NCBI RefSeq assembly: GCF_938002845.1
Contig: NZ_CALKZP010000034.1
Span: forward strand, 1 to 42,310
DNA length: 42,310 nucleotides
Reading direction: 5' to 3'
Origin: an uncultured Campylobacter sp.
GTDB lineage: Bacteria; Campylobacterota; Campylobacteria; Campylobacterales; Campylobacteraceae
The notes below the pieces were generated by a model. The model saw only the letters and a list, made by a program, of their open reading frames with translations. It searched no databases and had not been told where the DNA came from. The translations under genes were made by a program, and so were the position numbers. The stretch's first letter is position 1. Each line of letters opens with the position of its first letter. Of the stretch, positions 25,553 to 33,393 are shown piece by piece.

Positions 25553-25762
25553 ATGCTAGACAGATCTGAAAGCGGCGAAGTAGCATATAAATTCTGGAAT
25601 TTATACGGCGACAATGCGGAAATTTTATACTGCTTATCGGCGGGTAACTCCGTGGGCTTTTTGCGGGTGCAAGATGAAGCAGACCTGCCGCAAATGAGTC
25701 CTAGCGAGTTTATAATGATAGAAAAAATTGCGCCGAATTGGTATCTTTTTAAAACCACATAA
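25553..25762 (+). CDS. Possible small protein or truncated gene
   Basis: A 69-residue frame (starting MLDRSESGEVAYKFWNLYG and ending WYLFKTT) has balanced, protein-like composition with Trp, Tyr and acidic residues. No good ribosome-binding site is seen. Just upstream, another frame reads DDVEFYVDMKFLRFIWQDA before a stop, so this may be the 3' part of a frameshifted gene. The family is unknown. The rest of 25485-25997 shows only A/T-rich filler. Confidence 0.35.
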   Translation: MLDRSESGEVAYKFWNLYGDNAEILYCLSAGNSVGFLRVQDEADLPQMSPSEFIMIEKIAPNWYLFKTT

Positions 25763-25997
25763 AAAGCCCTGCCGCAAGCTGGTTTAAAGCTTCGTGGCAA
25801 TCTAAATTTAAAAGCGTTACCCGCAGCTTAACCGCACCGCCGATCAAAAATCGCGCGAATTTTAAATTTAAACAGACGATCTGTAAATTCTGCACGCTGT
25901 AAATTTTTAAAGAATTTTAAAATTTTTTGAAGTCTAAATTTAAACAAAGCGTCGCCAAAGCACGCCGCGATAAATTTAAACATAGCGCGAAAGAGGC

Positions 25998-26948
25998 TTA
26001 AACATAGCGCTCACAAGCAATACGCTTAAAAACGCCACCCGGCCCAGGCTTAAACTGCGCAAAGTCCACTCCCGTCGCGTCCAAAACCGCCCGCGAATAA
26101 AAATAGAGGCTGTAAAATAGCTCATCGTCGTAAAAATGCTCCTCCCAGCGCTCCTCGTCGTCCTCATCGCTCTGCGGCCACAGATATTTTTCCGCAAGCA
26201 TATCCGAAAAGCTCGCCAGCGGCGCTGCGTGCGAGATCTTATCGGCGTCATCGCAAATCTCAAGCATAAACGCAAAAAATCCGCCGAGCCGAGCCGCGAT
26301 AAAGCCTGCCGCTTTGTTTTCGCCGTTTGCGTTTTCGTCGTTTCTACTCGCCGCATCGTTTTGCTTTTTATCTGCAGCGGCGTTTTGATTATTTTTATTC
26401 GCGTTTTTGCCCGCCACAGCGCGCGCCTGCATAAAGATGCGCGCCAAAAACAGCAGCGCAAAAGGGGTTGCGTGCCAAAGCGTGCTTTGGTGCTCTATCT
26501 CGTTAAAAATCTTACTAAGCGCGTCCTGAAGGGCTTTGGCGTCAAATTTCTCCCGCTTGCTCGCATCCGAACTCTTATCCGCTGCGCTCGTTTTAAATTT
26601 TATCGCCTCGCTATCCGTACTCTTAAATTCCGCCCCGCCCGTTTTAAATTTCGTCGCCTCGCTATCTGCCTTTTTAAATTTAGACTCACTCTTTTGCGCT
26701 AAATTTATGGAATTTTGCGCCGCGCCGTATCTTGCTGCATCCGTAGAATTTTGCCCGCAATCGGACTTGCTTTTTAAATTTTGCTCGTCGCCCGAACTGC
26801 GCGCCGCATCACAAGCTTCGATTGCCCGCACGAGTTTCTCAAAAATTTTGGGAAACTCGCTCGCCCTGCCGTAAGCAGTCGTGAGCCTGCTCCACGGCAC
26901 GTCCTGCACTTTTAAATTTGCGATATATTTCAAATTTTGCTCATTCAT
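25998..26948 (-). CDS. Hypothetical protein with two low-complexity inserts
   Basis: I do not recognise this 316-residue protein. Three ordered blocks remain when low-complexity parts are removed: residues 1-50 (with VQDVPWSRLTTAYGRASEFP), 136-178 (HQSTLWHATPFALLFLARIF) and 214-316 (AARLGGFFAFMLEICDDAD to GVFKRIACERYV). Between them are Asn/Lys/Ser-rich inserts at about 51-135 and 180-213. AAGGAG lies upstream of the ATG. It is on the same strand as the yjbR and rarA genes, 116 bases further on. Similar helical proteins occur in accessory loci; no function can be assigned. Confidence 0.7.
   Translation of the reverse strand: MNEQNLKYIANLKVQDVPWSRLTTAYGRASEFPKIFEKLVRAIEACDAARSSGDEQNLKSKSDCGQNSTDAARYGAAQNSINLAQKSESKFKKADSEATKFKTGGAEFKSTDSEAIKFKTSAADKSSDASKREKFDAKALQDALSKIFNEIEHQSTLWHATPFALLFLARIFMQARAVAGKNANKNNQNAAADKKQNDAASRNDENANGENKAAGFIAARLGGFFAFMLEICDDADKISHAAPLASFSDMLAEKYLWPQSDEDDEERWEEHFYDDELFYSLYFYSRAVLDATGVDFAQFKPGPGGVFKRIACERYV
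26310..26411 (-). repeat. In-frame insert 2, Asn/Lys/Ala-rich
   Basis: Codons about 180-213 encode Asn/Lys/Ala-rich sequence (NANKNNQNAAADKKQNDAA) between two hydrophobic helices. It reads as a second expansion within the same gene. Confidence 0.5.
26544..26798 (-). repeat. In-frame insert 1 with a 51-nt tandem repeat
   Basis: Codons about 51-135 are low complexity. Within them the unit DSEA(T/I)KFKT recurs at residues 95 and 112, exactly 17 codons (51 bases) apart, and the DNA units differ at only a few bases. Elsewhere A/T cores such as AAATTT and AAAATTC recur. Confidence 0.65.
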
Positions 26949-27064
26949 CCGCGCTCCTTGCGAATATTTTTAAATTTAAGCTCCGCGAGCTGATAAAATT
27001 TGCACTCTCGGTTCAAATTTAGCCTCTTTCGCACGCAAATTTAAACTAAGCCCAGGCGCAAATT

Positions 27065-27421
27065 CTACCTCGTAAGCTCCCTGCTATGCTCGATTAGATC
27101 CTCGATCTGCTCGCGCGACACCGCATCAAGGCAGACGCTGATCCAGTGCTTTTTATTCATATGATAGGCTGTAAAAATTCCTTTTTCGTCACGCAAAATT
27201 GCCGCCAAATCGGGCGAAACTTTTAAATTTATCACGTCGCTTGAGCCAGGAAGTGCGCGACCGAGCTTTTCGTTTGCAAGCCCGCGCATCAGAAGTGCAA
27301 ACCACTTGCGCTTCCCTCCACCGTGACGAAAAACCGCAAAATTAGGATATTCATCCCACAGATATTCGCCGTCCGCGCCATAGCGCTGCTTCATTAGTTT
27401 TAGGACGCTGCTGAAGTTCAT
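27065..27421 (-). CDS. MmcQ/YjbR family protein
   Basis: YjbR-like proteins have a CyaY-like fold and are described as DNA-binding, with unknown physiological role. The 118-residue product fits the family in length and pattern: GKRKWFALLM, then VINLKVSPDLAAILRDEKGIF and a final AYHMNKKHWISVCLD block that matches the typical YHMNKxHW motif. Its ATG overlaps the rarA stop by four bases, so it is translated with rarA. Confidence 0.85.
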   Translation of the reverse strand: MNFSSVLKLMKQRYGADGEYLWDEYPNFAVFRHGGGKRKWFALLMRGLANEKLGRALPGSSDVINLKVSPDLAAILRDEKGIFTAYHMNKKHWISVCLDAVSREQIEDLIEHSRELTR

Positions 27422-28620
27422 TCTCGTTCCTTAATATCGATCTTTTCTTTGCGCAATCGCGCCAGCCACTCATCCAGCGTCTTTTCAAAGCCGATTCCCT
27501 TACTTTCGTAAAATTTCGCCGCCTCGCTCATATAGGCCTGCTCGACCCAGCCGCCGAAGTCGTGCGGGTATTTGTAGTCCGCTATCTGCTTGTCGGAGTT
27601 GATGAGATAGCGCGGCGTAGGCAGCGGCGCAGCGGAGCGGACGAACTTCAAAGCAGCGTTGATGCCCAAATACGCGGCGTTTGACTTGGGGCTGTGCGCC
27701 AGATAGATCGCGCATTGCCCCAAGATGATGCGAGCTTCGGGATAGCCGATCTTGCTGACGGCAGCTAGCGTGCTGGCGGCGATATTTAGGGCGTTTGGAT
27801 TGGCGTTGCCGATGTCCTCGCTAGCTAGGATGACCATCCTGCGCGCGATAAAATCCGCGCTCTCGCCCGCATCTATCAGCCTCGCGACGTAATACAGCGC
27901 GGCGTCGGCGTCGCTTCCGCGCAGGCTTTTTATCATCGCGCTTGCGAGCTCGTAATGCAGATCGTCGCTACTAACGCCCGCAGCTACGGCATTTGCACGC
28001 AGCGTGCGAAGCGTATCCAGCGTAATGGCGCTGTCTGCCAAAAGCGCAAATTCGAGCAGGTTCAACATACTCCTTGCATCGCCGCTGCTGGAGTTTAGCA
28101 GGTATTTTCGCGCCTCCTCGTCCATCTCAAAGCCGATCTCGCCCTGCACCCGCGCCAAAAGTGCTTCCAAATCCTCGTAGCTAAGCGGCTCGAACTCAAA
28201 GATCATTGAGCGCGAGCGTATGCCGCTGCTTAGCACGAACTGCGGATTTTCCGTCGTCGCGCCGATGATGATCGCGGCGTAGTTCTCCATCGGGATTAGC
28301 AGCACCTCCTGCTGCGTCTTGCTGAGACGGTGGATCTCGTCGATGAAAATGAGCGGCTTAATGAGCGAGCCCGCGTGCGAGGATAGAATTTTGCGGATAT
28401 CCTCGACCTTCAGGCTCGTCGCGTCAAGCTCGTAAAAATCGTAGTTCAGCTCGCTTGCGATCACGCGCGCCATCGTCGTTTTGCCGCTGCCTGCGGCGCC
28501 GAAAAATATGCTGTGCGGGATGCTGCCTGCGGCGACGAATTTTTTAAAAACCGCTACGATCTTGCCCTGCCCCACGATCTGCTCTAGGCTTTTGGGGCGA
28601 AATTTCAAGCTCAAACTCAT
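27418..28620 (-). CDS. rarA: Replication-associated recombination protein RarA (MgsA)
   Basis: RarA is an AAA+ ATPase acting at stalled replication forks. The 400-residue protein starts with the family phrase LSLKFRPKSLEQIVGQ. It has Walker A GAAGSGKTTMA (about 41-51), Walker B LIFIDEIHRL, the ATTENPQF sensor region, and the C-terminal tetramerisation domain with YYVARLIDAGESADFIARRM and YLAHSPKSNAAY. Length is slightly shorter than E. coli RarA, as usual in epsilonproteobacteria. Confidence 0.93.
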   Translation of the reverse strand: MSLSLKFRPKSLEQIVGQGKIVAVFKKFVAAGSIPHSIFFGAAGSGKTTMARVIASELNYDFYELDATSLKVEDIRKILSSHAGSLIKPLIFIDEIHRLSKTQQEVLLIPMENYAAIIIGATTENPQFVLSSGIRSRSMIFEFEPLSYEDLEALLARVQGEIGFEMDEEARKYLLNSSSGDARSMLNLLEFALLADSAITLDTLRTLRANAVAAGVSSDDLHYELASAMIKSLRGSDADAALYYVARLIDAGESADFIARRMVILASEDIGNANPNALNIAASTLAAVSKIGYPEARIILGQCAIYLAHSPKSNAAYLGINAALKFVRSAAPLPTPRYLINSDKQIADYKYPHDFGGWVEQAYMSEAAKFYESKGIGFEKTLDEWLARLRKEKIDIKERE

Positions 28621-29318
28621 TTTACAACCTTAAAAATTTTGCCTCGATGATAGCGTTTTTATGATTAAATTTTGAAATTTGGCTAAATTTAAAAGGCGGT
28701 TTGGATTTTACATACGGCGAGGATTTGAAATTTATGCACGGTGAGAGCTTGGAATTTACGTCGCACGAGCGAGCTTTAAAATTTCAGATTATGATTTTAA
28801 AATTTTATGCCGCGTGCGTGCGAGCTGGCAATATAAAATTTTGCTGCGTACGGATCGCGCAGATTTAGCGGACTTAGCGGCTCTAAATTTAATGCCATGC
28901 GTTGCGCAGTCGCGCCGCCATACATAGCGCGCCAAAAATCAGCTCGGGCGCGCAAGATAAAATTTTAAAATTTAGCCCTATTTTGGGGCTAAATTTTATC
29001 TCGCGACGAGCCGCTAAATTAGCAAATCAATAAACGCAAAATCAGCAAAGCTAAAAAATCGTTTCGCTCCCATAAAATCATCGCGCAACCATCGTAACTA
29101 TCGCCTCGTCCGCGCAGAAACTATCGTATTAATCTCGCGCCTACGTAACGCGAAAATGTAAAATATAGTCGCGCAATCGTCGCAATAACCCGCGCGATCG
29201 CGCAAAACTCATCGCGCCAATTCCGGCGCCAGCGTAAAATTTAATCTCGCAAAGCTGCGCGCCCGCGTAAAATGCGTAAAATTACCGCGCTAACGCCGCA
29301 CTGGCGTAAAACCGCCGT
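28621..29318. other. Non-coding gap between rarA and cysK
   Basis: No gene is visible. The left half has A/T cores (GAAATTTATGC, GGAATTTACG, TAAAATTTTATGCC). The right half (29085-29290) repeats the phrase CGCGTAAAAT/GCGCAAAA every 20-40 bases, another loose GC/AT alternation. A perfect hairpin lies at 28967-28997. Confidence 0.5.
28967..28997 (-). terminator. Hairpin of the AAATTTAGCCC family
   Basis: AAAATTTAGCCC (28967-28978) and GGGCTAAATTTT (28986-28997) form a perfect 12-bp stem with a 7-base loop. It has the same stem sequence as the hairpins after coaD and proS. On the minus strand it lies 320 bases past cysK and would act as a distal bidirectional terminator. Confidence 0.45.
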
Positions 29319-30233
29319 CTATTTGAAAAGCTCGGTAGAAAGATACCTCTCGCCGGTATCGCAGAGGATCGTAACGATCACTTTGCCCTTGTTCTCGGGC
29401 TTGGCGGCGATCTGAGCGGCAGCATAAACGTTCGCACCGCTTGAGATGCCCACGAGCAGGCCCTCTTTTTGTGCCAGCTGTCTAGCTGCAGCGAACGCAT
29501 CGTCGTTCTCAACGCTCAAAAAGCCGTCGATGACGCTTCTATCAAGATTATCAGGGATAAAATTTGCGCCGATGCCCTGGATTTTATGGCCGCCCGCACT
29601 GCCGCACGTAAGAAGCGGTGAGCTAGCAGGCTCTACGCCGTAGGCTTTGAGGTTTGGATTTTTAGATTTTAAAAATTTCGCCGTGCCGCTGAGCGTGCCG
29701 CCGGTGCCAAATCCCGCGACTAAAATATCTACCTTACCGCCGCTTTGCTCCCAAATTTCAGGTCCAGTGCTTTGAAAATGCGCTTTTGGATTGCTTGGGT
29801 TATCAAACTGGCTCGGAATGAAGCTATTTGGAGTGCTCGCAGCCAGCTCATTTGCCCTATCCACGGCGCCTTTCATTCCGAATTTCGGATCGGTCAGCTC
29901 GATTTTAGCGCCGAATGCGGCTATGAGCTTTTGGCGCTCGATACTCATCGAGCTTGGCATCGTTAGGATGAGCTTCATACCGAGCTTTGCTGCGATCATC
30001 GCAAGCCCTACGCCCGTGTTTCCGCTGGTAGGCTCTATCAAAACGCTATTTTTATCTATTTTGCCCGAGCTTAGTGCGTCTTTTACGATCTGCCATGCGA
30101 TGCGATCTTTGACCGAGTGGCTTGGGTTTAAAAATTCCGCCTTGGCTAAGATGAGGGCATTTTTGCCAAATGTATTGATTCTGACTAACGGAGTATTGCC
30201 GATGAGCTCCGTAACATCGTTTGCTATTTTCAT
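29319..30233 (-). CDS. cysK: Cysteine synthase (O-acetylserine sulfhydrylase)
   Basis: CysK condenses O-acetylserine with sulfide to cysteine using PLP. The 304-residue protein has the PLP Lys in NPSHSVKDR (Lys42), the substrate loop TSGNTG (69-74), the PLP-phosphate loop FGTGGTLSG and the GISSGAN motif. Length is normal. It is the last gene of the minus-strand unit metY-rrf2-cysK, 9 bases after the regulator gene. Confidence 0.94.
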   Translation of the reverse strand: MKIANDVTELIGNTPLVRINTFGKNALILAKAEFLNPSHSVKDRIAWQIVKDALSSGKIDKNSVLIEPTSGNTGVGLAMIAAKLGMKLILTMPSSMSIERQKLIAAFGAKIELTDPKFGMKGAVDRANELAASTPNSFIPSQFDNPSNPKAHFQSTGPEIWEQSGGKVDILVAGFGTGGTLSGTAKFLKSKNPNLKAYGVEPASSPLLTCGSAGGHKIQGIGANFIPDNLDRSVIDGFLSVENDDAFAAARQLAQKEGLLVGISSGANVYAAAQIAAKPENKGKVIVTILCDTGERYLSTELFK

Positions 30234-30242
30234 ATTTTTCCT

Positions 30243-30656
30243 TTAAATGCTGAAATTTAAATACTGGACGCTTCGCGCCATCATCTCCTCGTAGCTGCTT
30301 AGAGGCTCGTTAAATATCTCTGCCAGCTTGACGTCAAATTTCTCAAAAAACGCCCGCAGTCCGGGATCGCTCATCTGAATGCTAGTCATCCGCAGATCCT
30401 TCTCAAGAGCGGTAAAAATTTCACCGAAAGAAATCTCGCTAGCATCTCTGGCTAGGTGATAACCGCCGTTTTTACCTTTGATGCTACACACTAGCTTTTC
30501 GTTTCTAAGGGTATTTAGAATTTGCTCCAAATAATTCTTAGAAACTCCCGTACGCTCGGCGATCTCTTTTATACTTATCGGCGCTACTTCGCTAGCTTTG
30601 GCGATCTGCAAAATCGCAGCCAGCCCATAAACGCCCTTTGTGCTTAAAAGTGCCAT
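30243..30656 (-). CDS. Rrf2-family transcriptional regulator (CymR-like)
   Basis: This 137-residue regulator has the Rrf2 layout: an N-terminal winged HTH (LSTKGVYGLAAILQIA, then ISIKEIAERTGVSKNYLEQIL and the wing IKGKNGGYHLARD) and a helical dimer part. It lacks the three-Cys cluster that binds an Fe-S cluster in IscR, so it is closer to the CymR type that senses cysteine status. In Bacillus, CymR acts as a complex with CysK. Here the gene lies between metY (overlap TAATG) and cysK, which suggests autogenous control of the sulfur operon. Specificity is inferred from context. Confidence 0.88.
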   Translation of the reverse strand: MALLSTKGVYGLAAILQIAKASEVAPISIKEIAERTGVSKNYLEQILNTLRNEKLVCSIKGKNGGYHLARDASEISFGEIFTALEKDLRMTSIQMSDPGLRAFFEKFDVKLAEIFNEPLSSYEEMMARSVQYLNFSI

Positions 30657-31927
30657 TATTTCAGTGCCTCGCTAAGATCAGAAATCAAATCGTTCGTATC
30701 CTCTATACCCACGCTTAGGCGGATTAGGCTCGCAGGCACGCCAGCGCGGTTTAGCTGCTCCTCGTTTAGCTGCGAATGCGTCGTGCTCGCAGGATGAGTG
30801 ATGATCGACTTCGTATCGCCGATATTTGCTACGACAGAGAAAATTTTAACCTTGCTAACCGCCTTTAGCGCTGTTTCTTCGCTATCTACGATGAAACTCA
30901 TCAGACTGCTTGCATAGCCGTCTTTAAATTTCGCTTTGATCGCGGCATTAAACGGCGAGCTTGCAAGCCCCGGATAATTGACCTGCTTTACCTTCGGATG
31001 ATTTTGCAAAAATTCTGCTATCTTTAATGCGTTTTGCGAGTGTTTTTGCATGCGAAGCGGCAGTGTTTCAAGTCCCTGGATGAGCTGAAACGCGTTAAAC
31101 GGCGATAGCGTCGCACCGATGTCGCGAAGCAAGGACAAACGAATCCTAAGCGTATAAATATCAAAATTATCTACTAAATCCGCATAAACTAAGCCGTGAT
31201 AGCTCTCATCAGGCTCGTTGAAATGTGCGTAACGCGGATTGCCTTTGAGTTTGGAATTTAACCCCTTGCCCGAAACGATCGCGCCTGCGATGCTAAGACC
31301 TTGTCCGCTTATATATTTGCTAGCGCTGTGGATTACGACATCGGCGCCGTCATCAAGCGGATTGTAAAGCGCAGGGCTTGGGATCGTGTTATCCGCAATC
31401 GTTACTACGCCGTGCTTATTTGCAATTATAGCGATTTTAGCAGTATTTGCAACTGAAATTTGAGGATTTGAAAGCGTCTCAAAAAAGATCGCTCTAGTCT
31501 TATCGTCGATTAAACCTTCCAAATTATCTGCAGTTTCGGAGTCAAAAACCCTAGCTTCGATGCCGAAACGCCTGATCGTGTGCGCTAAAAGCGTAGTTGC
31601 GCCGCCGTAAATTTTCTCGGCAATGATGATATTTTCGCCCGCTGCGGCTAAATTTGCCACTGCAAAAAATATCGCTGCCTGCCCGCTAGAGACCGCGATT
31701 GCGGCTTTACCGTTTTCCAGCGCCGCAAGTCGCGCCTCAAAAACATCAGTAGTAGGATTTGTCAAACGCCCATAAATCGGCCCTAAATCACGCAGCGCGA
31801 AGCGATCGGCAGCCTTTTTGCTAGAACCGAAGTTAAACGCGGTGCTTTGATAAATGGGAACTGCCATCGTGCCGTAGCCGGCGACGGAGTCGTAACCAAA
31901 ATGAGTTGCGAGGGTTTCTTTTTGCAT
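30656..31927 (-). CDS. metY: O-acetylhomoserine aminocarboxypropyltransferase (sulfhydrylase)
   Basis: MetY uses PLP to form homocysteine (or methionine from methanethiol) from O-acetylhomoserine. The 423-residue length and the start ETLATHFGYDSVAGYGTMAVPIYQST are typical of MetY rather than the shorter MetB/MetC. Motifs include YGRLTNPTTDVFE, ALENGKAAIAVSSGQAA, the PLP Lys in HSASKYISGQG and the C-terminal HPASTTHSQL. It leads an operon with an Rrf2 regulator and cysK and has a strong promoter at 31955-31983. Confidence 0.93.
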   Translation of the reverse strand: MQKETLATHFGYDSVAGYGTMAVPIYQSTAFNFGSSKKAADRFALRDLGPIYGRLTNPTTDVFEARLAALENGKAAIAVSSGQAAIFFAVANLAAAGENIIIAEKIYGGATTLLAHTIRRFGIEARVFDSETADNLEGLIDDKTRAIFFETLSNPQISVANTAKIAIIANKHGVVTIADNTIPSPALYNPLDDGADVVIHSASKYISGQGLSIAGAIVSGKGLNSKLKGNPRYAHFNEPDESYHGLVYADLVDNFDIYTLRIRLSLLRDIGATLSPFNAFQLIQGLETLPLRMQKHSQNALKIAEFLQNHPKVKQVNYPGLASSPFNAAIKAKFKDGYASSLMSFIVDSEETALKAVSKVKIFSVVANIGDTKSIITHPASTTHSQLNEEQLNRAGVPASLIRLSVGIEDTNDLISDLSEALK

Positions 31928-31954
31928 TTTCGTCCTTTGTAAAAAATTTGGCGA

Positions 31955-31983
31955 ATAATAGCTAAATTTTAAAATAAAGTCAA
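31955..31983 (-). promoter_or_regulatory. Sigma70 promoter of metY-rrf2-cysK
   Basis: On the minus strand TTGACT (31983-31978), a 17-base spacer and TATTAT (31960-31955) form a near-consensus promoter 28 bases before the metY ATG. A clear -35 is unusual for Campylobacter, and its presence suggests a promoter that relies on a repressor for control, plausibly the Rrf2 protein. Confidence 0.65.
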
Positions 31984-32091
31984 GTATTTTTATATGATTT
32001 TAAAATGCCTATAATACAGGATTTATAGAAAAAATGTTATTAAAATATAGTTTTATAATATGCGTAATTTTGCCAAAATTTCGAATTTTGC

Positions 32092-32097
32092 TATAAT
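32092..32097 (+). promoter_or_regulatory. Probable -10 box of the 32122 gene
   Basis: TATAAT in the phrase TTTTGCTATAATGCGCG lies 25 bases before the ATG. It has the extended TTTGCTATAAT form also seen at 34300. No -35 is evident. Confidence 0.55.
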
Positions 32098-32121
32098 GCG
32101 CGCTTTAATTAAGGAAAAATC

Positions 32122-32478
32122 ATGCAAATCAAAGAAAAAGATGAGCGCGTTAAATATATCCGCGCGTTAGAACGCTTCGTAAAATCCGCCGTAGCACTGC
32201 TAAAGCGCGAGGATTTCGACGCAGAGCTTTTTGCGAAGCGAATAGCTAAAAACTATGAAATTTTATCTAAAGCGGCCGCCGTAAATTTAGATAGTCCCTA
32301 CACTAAGGCGCTTGAGAGCTTTGCTAAAAACGTCCTTGATGCTAGCGAGGCAGGACAGATCAGCGATGCCGCGTTTAGATCGGCGCTACAGCATGAAGCA
32401 AACGCCTTGCAAAAGCTCAAAAACAATAAGAGTTACAAAAAAGACAAGCACAAAATCGATTTTTTAAAGGATTATTAG
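32122..32478 (+). CDS. Conserved small helical protein, unknown
   Basis: This 118-residue, Lys/Ala/Glu-rich protein looks fully helical and soluble, with no signal or metal motif. A similar short gene precedes the same HAD hydrolase in C. jejuni as I recall, so it is a conserved Campylobacter protein rather than a random frame. The C-terminus NNKSYKKDKHKIDFLKDY is basic. AAGGA precedes the ATG, and its stop TAG directly abuts the ATG of the HAD gene, so they are coupled. Confidence 0.78.
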   Translation: MQIKEKDERVKYIRALERFVKSAVALLKREDFDAELFAKRIAKNYEILSKAAAVNLDSPYTKALESFAKNVLDASEAGQISDAAFRSALQHEANALQKLKNNKSYKKDKHKIDFLKDY

Positions 32479-33393
32479 ATGAAAACCGTGATTTTTGATA
32501 TGGATGGCACGCTGCTCGACTCTTCGCACGCGATCGAAATCAGCGTCAATAACACTCGCCGCGAGCTCTACGGACTAGCGCCGCTACAAAAGAATTTCAT
32601 CGTCCACACCATCAACGATCCGAGCAAAAACGCCTTTTTGGAATTTTACGGCAAAACCGAAGCGAGCGCCGAAGAGCTTGCGTTTTTTGAAAAAGAATTC
32701 GTAAGCAATTACCGCGATCTTGCCGTGCTTTACGAAGGTATCGAAGATCTTTTGCACTCATGCAAAAAAGCAGGATTTTTCCTCGCAGTCGCCTCCAATG
32801 CACCTTCCTATACCCTAAGCGCGATCTTAGAAAAAACGGGCGTGCGCAGGCTATTTGATCTGGTCGTAGGCGCGGACGAGCAGATGCCCTCAAAGCCCAA
32901 CCCTGCGATGCTGCTACACGTAATCGCGCGCTCACCGCACAAAAACGCGATTTTTTTAGGTGATAGCAAAAAAGATGAGCTAGCCGCACTCCGCGGCGCA
33001 GAATTCTTACAAAATTTAGAATTTCAAGGTGGCAATGACGGCGAGAGCTTAAATGCTAGCCGTGGCACTAATAGAAAGAATTTCAGCGCTAGCAGCGGAA
33101 GCTTAAGCTCTTGCGGCGAAAATCTTAACGCAGATGAAAAATTCCGCCCTAACGACTCGGACGCTGGCGAGGCGGCAACCCTAAGCTTTAAAGGCGCCAG
33201 AATTTCCGCAAAAGCAGAAGCGACAAAGGAGGCACAAGCTGCTGCAGCGCGATGCTTTCAGGCAAACTTGGCAGATCTAAGAAGCGCAAAACTTGAGTAT
33301 TTGCAGGTATGCTGGGGGTTTGGCGAGCCTAGCGAACTAAGTCGCAATGCCCTAAGCATCACGCAAGCGCGCGAAATCATCGGCGGAATTTAA
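32479..33393 (+). CDS. HAD-family hydrolase with large C-terminal insert
   Basis: This is a phosphoglycolate phosphatase-like HAD enzyme; substrate unknown. Motif I is FDMDGTLLDSS with nucleophile Asp7, motif II is VASNAPS, the motif III Lys is in SKPNP, and motif IV is IFLGDSKKDELAA. A helical cap lies between residues 15 and 85. The 304-residue length exceeds the usual ~210 because a ~90-residue low-complexity segment (about 175-268) follows motif IV. The normal end then resumes with KLEYLQVCWGFGEPSEL. The catalytic core is intact. Confidence 0.88.
   Translation: MKTVIFDMDGTLLDSSHAIEISVNNTRRELYGLAPLQKNFIVHTINDPSKNAFLEFYGKTEASAEELAFFEKEFVSNYRDLAVLYEGIEDLLHSCKKAGFFLAVASNAPSYTLSAILEKTGVRRLFDLVVGADEQMPSKPNPAMLLHVIARSPHKNAIFLGDSKKDELAALRGAEFLQNLEFQGGNDGESLNASRGTNRKNFSASSGSLSSCGENLNADEKFRPNDSDAGEAATLSFKGARISAKAEATKEAQAAAARCFQANLADLRSAKLEYLQVCWGFGEPSELSRNALSITQAREIIGGI
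33004..33285 (+). repeat. In-frame insert within the HAD hydrolase
   Basis: Codons about 175-268 are Asn/Ser/Gly/Ala-rich (SLNASRGTNRKNFSASSGS is typical). The DNA alternates cores such as GAATTC, AAATTTAGAATTTC, AAATTCCGCCC and GAATTTCAGC with the recurring phrase GCTAGC/AGCGCTAGCAGC. It lies between motif IV and the terminal strand/helix. Confidence 0.65.

Noticed and set aside
25976..26702. Long frames opposite and out of phase with the 25998-26948 gene
   Set aside because: They are shadows; the chosen frame has a start with AAGGAG and ordered protein blocks on both sides of the inserts.
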